Assembly: GCA_030693515.1 (NCBI GenBank)
Contig: JAUYAK010000056.1
Coordinates: 1-64,000 of the forward strand
Source of the DNA: Opitutaceae bacterium
Lineage (GTDB): Bacteria > Verrucomicrobiota > Verrucomicrobiia > Opitutales > Opitutaceae
Length of the DNA: 64,000 nt
Direction of reading: 5' to 3'
Shown: positions 19,217-27,977 of the stretch, one piece after another
Layout: each line of letters begins with the position of its first letter
Numbering within the stretch: the stretch's first letter is position 1
Notes under the pieces: generated by a model
What the model was told of the DNA's origin: nothing
Databases searched by the model: none
The model's input: only the letters and a program-made list of their open reading frames with translations
Translations under genes and position numbers: made by a program

Positions 19217-20680
19217 TCAGAGGTTAGGATGTTTGGCGTTCCACTCGTGCCCGCGCTCGTAGGCTTGGGCGAGGGCGAGGAGGTTGGCTTCCTGGTAGGG
19301 CTGGCCGATCAGCTGGAGGCCGATGGGGAGATTGGTTTTCGTGAAGCCGCAGGGGACGCTGATGGCCGGGAGGCCGGCGAGGTTCACGCCGATCGTATAG
19401 ATGTCGCAGAGATACATCGCGAGCGGGTCGCTCTTCTCGCCGAGCTTGAACGCCGGGATCGGCGAGGTCGGCGTGAGCAGGGCATCGACCTCCTGGTAGG
19501 CGTTGAGGAAATCCTGGCGGATGAGCGTGCGGACTTTTTGCGCGCGCAGGTAGAAGGCATCGTAGTAGCCCGAGCTGAGCACGTAGGTGCCGAGGATGAT
19601 GCGGCGTTTCACCTCGGCGCCGAAGCCCTCGGCGCGGGACTGGAAATAGAGATCGACGATGTCCTTCGCCTGGGCCGAGCGGTGGCCGTAGCGGACTCCA
19701 TCGTAGCGCGCGAGGTTCGAGGAGGCCTCGGCGGTCGCGATGATGTAGTAGGTGTCGAGGCAGTATTGGGTGTGCGGCAGCGAGACCTCGCGGATTTCGC
19801 AGCCGAGCTTTTTGTAGAACGCGATCGCCTGCTCGACCGCGGCGCCAATCTCGGGATCGAGGCCGGCGCCGAAATATTCCTTCGGAATGCCGATCCGCCA
19901 CGGGCCGCGGCGCGCGGCGAGTTCGGCGCGGTAATCAGGAATGGCGGTCTTGAACGAGGTGGAGTCGCGCTCGTCGTGGCCCGCGATCGCACCGAGCACG
20001 ATGGCGGCATCCTCGACCGTGCGCGCGAAGGGCCCGATCTGATCGAGCGACGAGGCGTAGGCGATGAGACCGAAGCGCGAGACGAGGCCGTAGGTGGGCT
20101 TGAGGCCGACGACGCCGCAGAAAGACGCGGGCTGGCGAATGGAGCCGCCGGTGTCGGAGCCGAGCGTCGCGATGGCCGAGCCTGCGGCGAGCGCCGCGGC
20201 ACTGCCGCCCGAGGAACCGCCGGGCACGCGCGCGAGATCCCAAGGGTTGCTGGTGGGGCCGAAGGCGGAATTTTCCGTCGAGGAGCCCATCGCAAACTCG
20301 TCGCAATTCAGCCGGCCGTGGAGCACGGCGCCGGCGTTTTTAAGCTTGGTCGTGACCGTCGCGTCGTAGGGCGAGACGAACTTCGCGAGCATTTTGCTCG
20401 AAGCGGTGAGCGGCTGATCCTTCACCGCGATCACATCTTTCAGGCCGATGGGGATGCCGTCGAGCGGACCGCACGATTGGCCGGCGGCACGGCGGACATC
20501 GGAGGCCGCGGCCTGGGCCAGCGCGGTGGCCTCGTCGGAGGAATTAAACGCATGCACGCGCGGCTCGGTGGCCCGCGTTCGCGCGATGACGGCCGACGTG
20601 AGCTCGACGGCGGAGATTTTCTTGGCGGCGAGCTGAGCGGCGAGCTCGGTGATGGCCTGGAGATGGAGTGGGAGTGTCAT
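19217..20680 (-). CDS. gatA: Asp-tRNA(Asn)/Glu-tRNA(Gln) amidotransferase subunit A
   Basis: The 487-residue product is an amidase-signature enzyme that releases ammonia from glutamine for GatB. The Ser-cis-Ser-Lys triad is visible as Lys81 (PIGLKD), Ser156 (GGSSGGS) and Ser180 (DTGGSIRQP), in step with characterised GatA numbering (79/154/178). The length is normal. It follows gatC with 28 bases between stop and start, most of them a palindromic repeat that also holds the gatC stop codon. The gat genes next to pheST suggest that the organism relies on indirect charging for Gln-tRNA and/or Asn-tRNA. No glutaminyl- or asparaginyl-tRNA synthetase is seen in this window. Confidence 0.97.
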   Translation of the reverse strand: MTLPLHLQAITELAAQLAAKKISAVELTSAVIARTRATEPRVHAFNSSDEATALAQAAASDVRRAAGQSCGPLDGIPIGLKDVIAVKDQPLTASSKMLAKFVSPYDATVTTKLKNAGAVLHGRLNCDEFAMGSSTENSAFGPTSNPWDLARVPGGSSGGSAAALAAGSAIATLGSDTGGSIRQPASFCGVVGLKPTYGLVSRFGLIAYASSLDQIGPFARTVEDAAIVLGAIAGHDERDSTSFKTAIPDYRAELAARRGPWRIGIPKEYFGAGLDPEIGAAVEQAIAFYKKLGCEIREVSLPHTQYCLDTYYIIATAEASSNLARYDGVRYGHRSAQAKDIVDLYFQSRAEGFGAEVKRRIILGTYVLSSGYYDAFYLRAQKVRTLIRQDFLNAYQEVDALLTPTSPIPAFKLGEKSDPLAMYLCDIYTIGVNLAGLPAISVPCGFTKTNLPIGLQLIGQPYQEANLLALAQAYERGHEWNAKHPNL

Positions 20681-20688
20681 GCGGCAAA

Positions 20689-20713
20689 GGGCGGGTCACA
20701 GACCCGCCCTACT
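20689..20713. repeat. GGCGGGTC-type palindrome at gatC stop codon
   Basis: GGGCGGGTC-ACA-GACCCGCCC is a perfect 9-bp stem. The CCCTACT end contains the TAG stop of gatC at 20709. Same family as 12186-12210 and 62684-62707. Confidence 0.75.
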
Positions 20714-20999
20714 CTACGACCTTGGGCACGGCGATCATGTTCTCGCGCTGGGCGGGGGCGTTGCGGAGCGCGTCGGCGACCGTCAGGCCGGGGCGCGCGA
20801 CATCGTCCTGCCAGACATTATGCACCGCGAAGGCGTGCGCGCTCGGCTCGACGCCGGCGACGTCCACCTTGGCGAGCTGCTCGATGTGATGGAGCACGCT
20901 GCCGAGCTGCGCGGCGAACTGCGCCTTCTCCTCGGGCGTAAGAGCGAGACGCGCGAGCTTCGCGACGTGATCGATGTTGAGCTGGGGCGCGGAGGACAT
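20709..20999 (-). CDS. gatC: Asp-tRNA(Asn)/Glu-tRNA(Gln) amidotransferase subunit C
   Basis: The 96-residue product is of standard GatC length, with the family opening HVAKLARLALTPEEKAQF and the closing region DDVARPGLTVADALRNAP. GatC is the small belt subunit that holds GatA and GatB together. It starts 12 bases after pheT and runs into gatA, consistent with one operon. The stop codon is contributed by the palindromic repeat that follows. Confidence 0.95.
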   Translation of the reverse strand: MSSAPQLNIDHVAKLARLALTPEEKAQFAAQLGSVLHHIEQLAKVDVAGVEPSAHAFAVHNVWQDDVARPGLTVADALRNAPAQRENMIAVPKVVE

Positions 21000-21011
21000 G
21001 CGGGCGACGGG

Positions 21012-23468
21012 TTACTTGCGGACCTGGTAGGGCGTGGTCGCGGCCACCTCGTCCTGGATTTTCTGGAAGACGGCGTTGACCTCCTCATCCGTGAGCGTGC
21101 GCTCGGCGGAGCGGAACACGAAGCTGAAGGCCAGGCTCTTCTTCCCCTCGGGCAGGCCGGCCCCGCGGTAAAGATCGAAGACCGCGACGCTTTCCAGGGC
21201 GAACGCCGGGCCCACGGCGGCGCGGGCGATCTTGGCGAGGGACTTCTGCACCTCGGCGGCGGGTGCCGCGACATCGACCACGAGGGCGAGATCGCGCAGC
21301 GCGGCGGGGAACAGGCTGAACTCGGCGAAACGGCGGCGGGCCGCGCCGCCCGCGAGTCGCTCGGGCAAGATGGCAAACAGGCCGGCGTAAACCCGGCCCT
21401 CGAGGCCGAGCGATTTCACCAGCGCGAGATCGAGCAGGCCGAAGCGGGCAAACCAACCGTGGGCGATATCGCCGGCGGCGGCCGCGTGCGCATCCTGCCA
21501 GCCACCGAGACCCGCCGCAGCCACGACGGGCTGGCGGGCAAAATCGATCCCCGCGAGCGACGCGAGCGCGGCGAGGTGATGCTTGGCGGTGAAGAAATCC
21601 GGCGCCTCGCGCTTCAGCCACGCGCGTTCGCCGACCGGCTCGGCGAGGACAAACGCGACCGCGGCGCACTCGACCACCTGGCCCTGGCGCTCGACAAAGA
21701 CGCGCCCCGTCTCGCACAGGCGCGACGCGACGACGCCGCGCGACTGGTTCAACTTGAGCGATTCGAGCAGGCCGCTGACGAGCGTCGGACGCAGGTGCGA
21801 CTGATCCTCGGTGAAGGGATTGGACAGAGCGAGTTCCTGCGCGGCGGCAGCGGAAACCCACGGCGCGATCTCCTTGGCGGGGCGGAGCGTGTAGTTCACG
21901 CACTCGTGGAAATCATGCCCGACGAGATAGTCGGTCGCGCGGCGATTGAAGGCCGTGATCGGATCGTCGTCGATGACAAGGCCGGGGGCGCTGACGACGG
22001 TGGCGGGGATTTTCTCCGTGCCGTGCAGGCGCAGCACCTCCTCGACGAGATCGATCGGGCGGTCGAGATCGTCGCGCCAGCTGGGGATCGAGACGGTCCA
22101 GGCCGGGCCGCGGCGGTCCGTGGGCTCCTCGCGGGTCACGGTGAGTTCGAGCGACTCGAAGGCCGCGCGCATCTCGGCGGCGGGAATATCGAAGCCGAGT
22201 TTTTCGGTGATGTAGTCGTGCGTCACGACGACCTCGCGCTGCCACGGCGCCTCGCCGCCGATCGTGAAGACTGGGCCGACGACGGAGCCGCCGGCCGTCT
22301 CCAAGATGAGGTCGATGGCGCGCCAAGCGGCCTCGAGCGTGCCGTGCGGATCGACGCCGCGCTCGTAGCGGTAGGAGGAATCCGAGCTGAGGCCGAGGGT
22401 GCGGGAGGTGGCGCGGACCGAGTGGCGGTTGAAGAAGGCGCACTCGAGCACGAGGTCGGTGGTGGCGGCGGAAACGCCGGAGTCCACACCGCCCATGATG
22501 CCGGCGACGACGACCGGCTTCGCCGCATCGGCGATGACGAGCATGCGCTCCGTGAGCGGACGCACCTTGCCGTCGAGCGTCGTGATCGTTTCGCCCGCGG
22601 CGGCATGACGGACGATGATCTGCGCGCCACCAAGCTTCTTCGCGTCGAACGCGTGCAACGGCTGGCCCGACTCGAGCATCACGAAGTTGCCGACATCGAC
22701 GACGTTGTTGATCGGGCGGAGACCGACCGCGCTGAGCCGCTGCTGGAGCCACGCGGGGCTCGGGCCGATCTTCACGCCGGTGATGATGAAGGCGCTGTAG
22801 AGCGGGCAATCCGCGGGGGCCTCGACGCGGACGGACGCGAGCAAGTCGGGCCGTGCCGGCGCCGCGGACACGTCGCCGCGGAATTTTTCCTGCGGGTAGA
22901 GGAGCGGGAGCTTGAACCACGCGGCGAGTTCGCGCGCGATGCCGAGGTGGGACTGGCAGTCGGGACGGTTGGGCGTGATCTCGATGTCGAGGACGGTGTC
23001 GCCCGGCGGGAGGACGGAGTTGATGGGCGTGCCGAGCTCGGGCCGGCCCTCGAGGAGGAGGAGCCCGGTGCCGGCGGGGAGGCCGATCTCATCGGGGCCG
23101 CACAGCATGCCCTGCGACTCGTGGCCGTATTTCTTCGCCTGCGTGATGGTGAACCCGCCGGGGAGGACGGCGCCGGGGAGCGCGACCGGCACGCGGTGGC
23201 CGGGGTCGCAGTTGGGCGCGCCGCACACGATGGTCTTCACGCCGCCGGCGGGTCCGACATCGACGGTGCAGAGGGAGATTTCCTTCTTGAGGTTCGGGAG
23301 CTTGGCGCGGGTGAGGATCTCGCCGACGACGACGTTTTCCAGCTTGGGCGCGCCGGTGGTGAGGACGCCTTCGACCTCGAAACCGAGGAAGGTGATCGCA
23401 CGGGAGATCTCGTCGACGGAGGCGTCGAGGGCGACGTAGTCGCGGAGCCAGTTGAGGGAAATTTTCAC
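21012..23468 (-). CDS. pheT: Phenylalanine-tRNA ligase beta subunit
   Basis: The 818-residue product has full bacterial PheT architecture: N-terminal MKISLNWLRDYV, EMAP-II-like tRNA-binding domain (about 38-150), B3/B4 editing domain (about 210-390, with GIMGGVDSGV), B5 domain (about 405-480), the catalytic-like core with SNPFTEDQSHLRPTLVSGLL, and a C-terminal anticodon-binding FDX-ACB domain (about 725-818). It forms the alpha2-beta2 enzyme with PheS, whose gene precedes it by 109 bases containing an inverted repeat. gatC follows after 12 bases. Confidence 0.97.
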   Translation of the reverse strand: MKISLNWLRDYVALDASVDEISRAITFLGFEVEGVLTTGAPKLENVVVGEILTRAKLPNLKKEISLCTVDVGPAGGVKTIVCGAPNCDPGHRVPVALPGAVLPGGFTITQAKKYGHESQGMLCGPDEIGLPAGTGLLLLEGRPELGTPINSVLPPGDTVLDIEITPNRPDCQSHLGIARELAAWFKLPLLYPQEKFRGDVSAAPARPDLLASVRVEAPADCPLYSAFIITGVKIGPSPAWLQQRLSAVGLRPINNVVDVGNFVMLESGQPLHAFDAKKLGGAQIIVRHAAAGETITTLDGKVRPLTERMLVIADAAKPVVVAGIMGGVDSGVSAATTDLVLECAFFNRHSVRATSRTLGLSSDSSYRYERGVDPHGTLEAAWRAIDLILETAGGSVVGPVFTIGGEAPWQREVVVTHDYITEKLGFDIPAAEMRAAFESLELTVTREEPTDRRGPAWTVSIPSWRDDLDRPIDLVEEVLRLHGTEKIPATVVSAPGLVIDDDPITAFNRRATDYLVGHDFHECVNYTLRPAKEIAPWVSAAAAQELALSNPFTEDQSHLRPTLVSGLLESLKLNQSRGVVASRLCETGRVFVERQGQVVECAAVAFVLAEPVGERAWLKREAPDFFTAKHHLAALASLAGIDFARQPVVAAAGLGGWQDAHAAAAGDIAHGWFARFGLLDLALVKSLGLEGRVYAGLFAILPERLAGGAARRRFAEFSLFPAALRDLALVVDVAAPAAEVQKSLAKIARAAVGPAFALESVAVFDLYRGAGLPEGKKSLAFSFVFRSAERTLTDEEVNAVFQKIQDEVAATTPYQVRK

Positions 23469-23482
23469 GGAAAGAGGATTAA

Positions 23483-23567
23483 GCGCGAAGACGCCAAGTC
23501 GCTAAGATCGGAGAAAGAAAGCATGCACTGATGGCGATCGATTCTTTGCGACTTCGCGTCTTTGCGC
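23483..23567. repeat. Inverted repeat between pheS and pheT
   Basis: Arms 23483-23507 (GCGCGAAGACGCCAAGTCGC start) and 23543-23567 are inverted copies at 22 of 25 bases. It is an AT-richer island in the operon and may weaken coupling between pheS and pheT, or be a mobile repeat. Confidence 0.7.
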
Positions 23568-23577
23568 TTCAAATATT

Positions 23578-24621
23578 TCAGGCGAATTGTTTCAGGAAGC
23601 GCAGGTCGTTTTGGTAGAAATAGCGGATGTCATCGATGCCGTAGAGGAGCATGGCGAGCCGCTCCAGGCCCATGCCGAAGGCGTAGCCGGTCCAGACCTC
23701 GGGGTCGTAGCCGACCTCGGCGAAGACCGTGGGATCGACCATGCCGCAGCCGCCGATCTCGATCCAGGGCTTCTTCACCTTGGGCAGGTGCGTGGCCGTG
23801 AGATCGACCTCGAAGCTCGGCTCGGTGTAGCCGAAGTAGTGCGGGCGGAAGCGGGTCTTGGTGTCCTTGCCGAGGAGCGAGGCGAAGATGTAGTCGAGCA
23901 GGGCCTTGAGGTCGCGGACGGTGACGCCCTTGTCCGCGTAGAGGCATTCGAGCTGGTGGAAGTTGGCGCTGTGCGTGGCGTCGGTGGTGTCGCGACGATA
24001 GACGCGGCCCGGCGAGACGATGCGGATCGGCGGCGAGCCCTTGAGCATGGTGCGGATCTGCACCGATGACGTGTGGGTGCGGAGGAGGTATTTTTCCGTC
24101 GGGACCTTTTTCGAGACATTGCCGAAGCGGGCGTTGGCCGGGAAATAGAACGTGTCCTTCTCGTCGCGCGCGGGGTGGTGGACGGGGGTATTGAGGGCGT
24201 CGAAGCAGTAATACTCGGTCTCGACCTCGGGGCCGTCGGCGATGGTGAAGCCGACCTTGCGGAGGATGCGGCACATCTCCTCGCGCACGAGGGTGAGCGG
24301 GTGGCGCGTGCCGGGACCGGCATCGATCGACGGCAAAGTGGGATCAATCGCGGGCCCGAGCTGGGCGGCGAGCTCGGCGGCGGCGATGCGCGCGAGGGCG
24401 GCGTCGAGATGCACTTGGAGCCGGCCCTTGGCCTCGTTGATGAGCTTGCCGGCGATGGGCTTCTGCTCCTTGGGGAGCGCGCCCATCTGCTTCATGAGGG
24501 CGGTGAGCTCGCCGTGCGGGCCGACGTAGCGGGCCTTGGCGGTCTCGAACTCCGGCCGCGCGTTGAGGGCGGGAAACTCGGCGGCGGCCTTGTCGAGGAG
24601 GGCGGAGAGTTGGTCTTGCAT
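23578..24621 (-). CDS. pheS: Phenylalanine-tRNA ligase alpha subunit
   Basis: The 347-residue product has an N-terminal coiled-coil (about 1-85) and the class II synthetase core with THSANFHQLECL, GYTEPSFEVDL and motif 3 region GMGLERLAMLLYGIDDIRYFYQNDLRFL. Length and motifs fit bacterial PheS. The start at 24621 gives the usual MQDQLSALLDKA opening. An in-frame ATG at 24720 would add 33 residues, but it lies inside a transcription terminator stem and is rejected. Expression may be influenced by that terminator between rplT and pheS. Confidence 0.97.
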   Translation of the reverse strand: MQDQLSALLDKAAAEFPALNARPEFETAKARYVGPHGELTALMKQMGALPKEQKPIAGKLINEAKGRLQVHLDAALARIAAAELAAQLGPAIDPTLPSIDAGPGTRHPLTLVREEMCRILRKVGFTIADGPEVETEYYCFDALNTPVHHPARDEKDTFYFPANARFGNVSKKVPTEKYLLRTHTSSVQIRTMLKGSPPIRIVSPGRVYRRDTTDATHSANFHQLECLYADKGVTVRDLKALLDYIFASLLGKDTKTRFRPHYFGYTEPSFEVDLTATHLPKVKKPWIEIGGCGMVDPTVFAEVGYDPEVWTGYAFGMGLERLAMLLYGIDDIRYFYQNDLRFLKQFA

Positions 24622-24702
24622 GAAAGGAAGCGAAAGACTCCCGCGAATCACGCGGATGAATGCGAACAGTTTCGTGGAGCTGGCCGGCGGAGTGGAGGGC
24701 GC

Positions 24703-24741
24703 AAAAAAGAAGGACGGCATCCCGCGGTGCGGGACCCGTCC
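24703..24741 (-). terminator. Strong intrinsic terminator between rplT and pheS
   Basis: On the minus strand GGACGG...CCCGC-ACC-GCGGG...CCGTCC forms an 11-bp interrupted stem followed by TTCTTTTTT. A second hairpin, GCGAGCCC/GGGCTCGC (24760-24780), lies just before it. It may end the rpmI-rplT transcript or act as an attenuator for pheST. Confidence 0.75.
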
Positions 24742-24792
24742 TCCGAAATCCTAGTGGAGGCGAGCCCGCCCGGGGCTCGCGTCGAAGTCTGC

Positions 24793-25176
24793 TCAGGCCT
24801 TCTTGGCCGCGGCGGCTTTGGCCTTCAACGCCTCCTGGGCTTGCTGGACCAGGCCGGTGAATGCCACCTCGTCGCGAATCGCGAGATCGCTGAGGACCTT
24901 GCGGTCGAGCTCGATCTTGGCGGCAGCGAGGCCCTCGATGAAGCGGCTGTAGCTGATGCCGGCATTGCGGCACGCAGCGTTGAGTCGCACGATCCAGAGG
25001 GAGCGGCGGTCGCCCTTCTTCTTGCGGCGGTGGGCGTAGGCGTAAAGCCACGCGTGGTGGACAGCTTCTTTCGCATAGCGAAAGAGCTTCGATTTGTTGC
25101 CGAAGTAGCCCTTGGCATACTTCAGCATTCTCTTGCGTCGACGACGCGACGCGGGAGCGTTGGTTGCACGAGCCAT
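24793..25176 (-). CDS. rplT: 50S ribosomal protein L20
   Basis: The 127-residue product has the basic N-terminal extension (MARATNAPASRRRRKRMLKYAKGYFG in family position) and the globular part with NAACRNAGISYSRFIEGL and VLSDLAIRD. It binds 23S rRNA and is needed early in 50S assembly. It follows rpmI as in most bacteria, about 100 bases downstream. Confidence 0.97.
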   Translation of the reverse strand: MARATNAPASRRRRKRMLKYAKGYFGNKSKLFRYAKEAVHHAWLYAYAHRRKKKGDRRSLWIVRLNAACRNAGISYSRFIEGLAAAKIELDRKVLSDLAIRDEVAFTGLVQQAQEALKAKAAAAKKA

Positions 25177-25273
25177 GTTAGTTTTCCTTTATTAGGTTAG
25201 TCGCCGCAGGTCGGCTGGGAAATCACCCGCGGACGAAGTTGTAGGTTGAGGACCGCCGGAGCGGGCCGACAAA

Positions 25274-25468
25274 TCAGAGCCCGAAGGGCAGGCAGCGCAT
25301 CAACGGCTTGGCATGGCCCGGGGCCACGAGCTTGTCGCGGGAGGCGCGGCGCTTTTGCTTGGTGCTCTTGGCACCGAGGAGGTGACGGAAGCCGGGCGTG
25401 CGACGCACGAGCTTGCCCGTGGCGGTGAGTTTGAACCGCTTGGCGACGGACTTCTTGGTCTTTTGCAT
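25274..25468 (-). CDS. rpmI: 50S ribosomal protein L35
   Basis: The 64-residue product is of typical L35 length and composition, with KSVAKRFKLTATGKLVRR and LGAKSTKQKRR. The start at 25468 is preferred over the longer reading to 25549, which would add 27 residues unlike L35. infC, which often precedes rpmI, is not adjacent: the upstream gene is DUF2851. Confidence 0.96.
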   Translation of the reverse strand: MQKTKKSVAKRFKLTATGKLVRRTPGFRHLLGAKSTKQKRRASRDKLVAPGHAKPLMRCLPFGL

Positions 25469-25552
25469 GGAATGAAAGGTCGAAAACAGAGACGCCCGCG
25501 CCCCAAGGCAAGGGCAATTTTCAATCCTGCCCGCTTCACCCGCCGCCATCCC

Positions 25553-26773
25553 CTACCGGCCCTCGCGCTCGATCAACCAGCCGATCAGCCCCTGCGCCAG
25601 GCCATGGCAGGCCGGCCGGGACCGGCCATCCCACACCGCCAGGCGGCGCAACCCGCCCGTGACCGCCGGCGGCAGATCCCCGGGAAACCAATGATGCCAG
25701 AGCCCCGCCAGACGGCCCGCCTCGCGCGCCGCAATCAGCGGGAGCAACCCGTCGCAGACGAGGTTGTCCAGCCGCGTGCCACCGACGGCACCGTCGCAAA
25801 CCGCATCGGCCAGCCCCTCGCGCAACGCGGCAAACCCATGGGCCCGCCGCACCTCGCGCGTCGCCGCGCCGTCCAAATCGATCGCCGGCAGGGCGCGCGC
25901 GAGTTCGCGCACGCGCGCCGGCCAGTCGGGCCGCGCCCGCACCCAGGCGGCGTATTGCGCCAGGCGCACGCGCGGATGATTGGCCGGGCGCACGCCTTGG
26001 ACGCTCCACGCCTCCGCCTCGGCCGCCAACGCCTCGTCGGCCGCCACCGTGCGGCTCCCCCACTCCGCCAGCGGCCAGCGCGCCGCCACCCGCAGCATCG
26101 GCGCGCGGTTGAAACGGTAGCCCAAAATCTCGAGCGCCGCATGATGGCAGGCGGCGTCCCAACCCAGGCGATCGAGGCGCAGACGGGCAAAGTGGACCTT
26201 CTGCCGCCACCGCATCTCGGCGTGCCGCGCCAGCAGCGCCGTGAGTTCCGGCAGCGGAAGCGGTCCGAGTTCATCAACGACCCGCGACGCCGGGCGTTGC
26301 GCGAGCACCTCGACCGCCTCGTCCCCGGCAAACTCCTCCAAAGCCCGGTGCAACAGCGGCAGCAGCACAAGCACCGGGATCACGCGGCCCTCCGCCCCGA
26401 GCGTGACCTGTTCGCGCTCCGGCGGGAAAAGCACCACATGCAGCACCACGCGATCGTAGGCTGCGTCGCGCGCGTGACCGTGCGCCTGCCAGTCGCCGGC
26501 GCGCAGGTGCACCTCGACATCGCCGGTGATCTCGCGGGCGGTCGCGCCGCCGATGCGCAACCGTGCGCCGAGAAAATCCGGACCGCCGAGCAGATTCCAC
26601 TTCCCCGGGTGCAGGATCCGGACCGGGTGTCCGTCGGTCGTGAGCGCCCCCGCGCCATCGAAGTCGCCGCGCAGCCAGATTTTCTGGAGCAGTTTCTCGG
26701 GAAACGAAAAGGCGCCGTAAAGCCCCTGCACCTCCGCCACAGCCGGGGATTCAGCGACGGGGACGGCGCACAT
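25553..26773 (-). CDS. DUF2851 family protein
   Basis: The 406-residue protein shows the DUF2851 signature HPGKWNLLGGPDFLGARLRI followed by GDVEVHLRAGDWQAHGHARD and YDRVVLHVVL (about 55-115). The conserved Asp/Glu/His pattern resembles metal-dependent nuclease-like sites, but no activity is established for the family. It lies upstream of rpmI on the same strand with an 84-base gap, so co-transcription is possible but not required. Confidence 0.85.
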   Translation of the reverse strand: MCAVPVAESPAVAEVQGLYGAFSFPEKLLQKIWLRGDFDGAGALTTDGHPVRILHPGKWNLLGGPDFLGARLRIGGATAREITGDVEVHLRAGDWQAHGHARDAAYDRVVLHVVLFPPEREQVTLGAEGRVIPVLVLLPLLHRALEEFAGDEAVEVLAQRPASRVVDELGPLPLPELTALLARHAEMRWRQKVHFARLRLDRLGWDAACHHAALEILGYRFNRAPMLRVAARWPLAEWGSRTVAADEALAAEAEAWSVQGVRPANHPRVRLAQYAAWVRARPDWPARVRELARALPAIDLDGAATREVRRAHGFAALREGLADAVCDGAVGGTRLDNLVCDGLLPLIAAREAGRLAGLWHHWFPGDLPPAVTGGLRRLAVWDGRSRPACHGLAQGLIGWLIEREGR

Positions 26774-26858
26774 GGCCGCGAACCCTGCACGCCACAGGAA
26801 AGCCCGACAAGCGCGATGTTTCGCAGACGCAGACGATGGGGCGGGCTTTCAGCCCTCG

Positions 26859-27086
26859 CTATGTTTTCGGCCTTTTATTTACCTGGAGCGTTGCCCCAGG
26901 CGGGGATGAAGCCGCGCCGTTGGCGCTGGGACGGGCGGCGCTGGCGGTGGTGAGTTCGGCGACGAGGGCGGAGAGGAGGTTCGCGGCGGTGCCGCGGGAG
27001 GCGGCGAGTTGTTGCTCCAACGCGTCCACCAAGGTCATCAGGTGCTCCACTTTGGCTATGATCCGGCGTGGTTCGGAGACTGTCAT
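26859..27086 (-). pseudogene. Fragment of type I restriction specificity subunit (hsdS 3' end), copy 1
   Basis: The 75-residue reading frame starts at an ATG overlapping the stop of the UDG-like gene by four bases. It contains LMTLVDALEQQLAASRGTAA and LLSALVAEL, the coiled-coil tail seen at the end of HsdS subunits. No DNA-recognition domains and no hsdM/hsdR are present, so this is a remnant. After the tail it runs into repeat-like sequence. Confidence 0.6.
26951..27066. repeat. 116-bp direct repeat, copy 1 (hsdS tail)
   Basis: It matches 27837-27952 in the same orientation and at the same length with six mismatches by eye. The spacing between copies is 886 bases and the UDG-like gene fills it. 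Confidence 0.85.
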
Positions 27087-27814
27087 GACGCTGGTTTGCT
27101 CGACACTTGGGACCACACATCAGATAGAATTTTCAACTCCGCTTCGTGCTTCACCAAGCCAGCGTAACTGCGATGTCTGGCGTTAGCCCGCCGGAAAGAA
27201 GGATGAAGTAGAATCGCTGCGACATTAATCCCGGGTAGCGATGTGACGCCTACGACTGCGCTGTGTGCTGCGTCGATTGCTTTGAAGGATTTTGCCGTTT
27301 TCCATGGCTCGCACTCACTCATCAGGCGCGCCAACAAGGCGGGGGCGTCTCGTCCGAGACAAACAATCCCTCTCGGGCGAACGGCGGCGATCTGCGCGTT
27401 CATTGCTTTCGCGCAGCCATCAGCGAAGTTTGAATCCTTCCAGCCGGGCGAAGCACCAGTGTTTTTCTCCCCCTCTCGCACGCCGAATAAAGCGTTGGTG
27501 AAAAAGCAGTCTTCGATCGGAATCTTGGCTTCATTCAGTAGGTCCAATAGGATTTTACCGGTCCCTGACTTGATGTCGGCGTCCACGTCGCTGTCCAAGG
27601 CAGTAAGGTTATCTTCGCATCCCCAGTCCTGCCCGACGAACAAGAGCCTACGCGGTGTGATTTGCGTGCTGAGGCACCCGCTGTGAAACGAGCCGGATAC
27701 GACCGGAAAGAATCCGCACCCGGCGATTGGGTAGCCCGGTGGCAACTTGCAGGTTCCCTTTGGGTAACAAGGGACAAGCCGGTCACATTGATTGAACAGT
27801 TCCTGTGAGGTCAT
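27083..27814 (-). CDS. Uracil-DNA glycosylase superfamily-like protein
   Basis: The 243-residue product has a UDG-like fold pattern: motif LLFVGQDWG (57-65) resembling the water-activating loop, FFTNALFG (104-111), a beta strand RGIVCLGRDAPALL (148-161), and a late HPS motif (204-206). Five of the first 47 residues are Cys (10, 16, 22, 33, 47), so an Fe-S cluster as in family 4 UDGs is conceivable but the spacing does not match what I know. The start at 27814 follows directly from the stop of hsdS tail copy 2 (TAATGA junction), and its stop overlaps the ATG of tail copy 1. The setting suggests a cargo gene of a decayed restriction or defence locus rather than housekeeping repair. Confidence 0.7.
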   Translation of the reverse strand: MTSQELFNQCDRLVPCYPKGTCKLPPGYPIAGCGFFPVVSGSFHSGCLSTQITPRRLLFVGQDWGCEDNLTALDSDVDADIKSGTGKILLDLLNEAKIPIEDCFFTNALFGVREGEKNTGASPGWKDSNFADGCAKAMNAQIAAVRPRGIVCLGRDAPALLARLMSECEPWKTAKSFKAIDAAHSAVVGVTSLPGINVAAILLHPSFRRANARHRSYAGLVKHEAELKILSDVWSQVSSKPAS

Positions 27815-27952
27815 TACCTTGCGGGCGGGTGATCGGTGAGTTCGGCGACGAGGGCGGAGAGGAGGTTCGCGGCGGTGGCGCGGGAGGCGGCGAGTTGTTG
27901 CTCCAACGCGTCCACCAAGGCCATCAGTTACTCCACTTTGGCCACGATCCGG
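27814..27952 (-). pseudogene. Fragment of hsdS 3' end, copy 2, with in-frame stop
   Basis: The same HsdS-type tail as at 26859-27086. Here the codon before LMALVD is TAA, so only 36 residues from ATG 27924 remain readable (MALVDALEQQLAASRATAAN onward). The TAA at its end shares bases with the ATG of the UDG-like gene. Confidence 0.6.
27837..27952. repeat. 116-bp direct repeat, copy 2 (hsdS tail)
   Basis: Direct copy of 26951-27066 (110 of 116 bases identical by eye). It flanks the UDG-like gene on its 5' side. Confidence 0.85.
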
Positions 27953-27977
27953 TGCCCACTGAACCGCAGATGCCCGA

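Noticed and set aside
20649-23531. A plus-strand reading frame of about 960 codons opposite pheT and gatC
   Set aside because: It mirrors the codons of clearly conserved pheT and gatC on the other strand; such long antisense frames are expected at this GC content and the translation has no family features.
24622-24720. A Phe-rich leader (MPSFFFAPS...) in frame with pheS as attenuation peptide or N-terminal extension
   Set aside because: The Phe codons are the T-run of the terminator and the ATG lies within its stem, so it cannot be a leader upstream of the attenuator.
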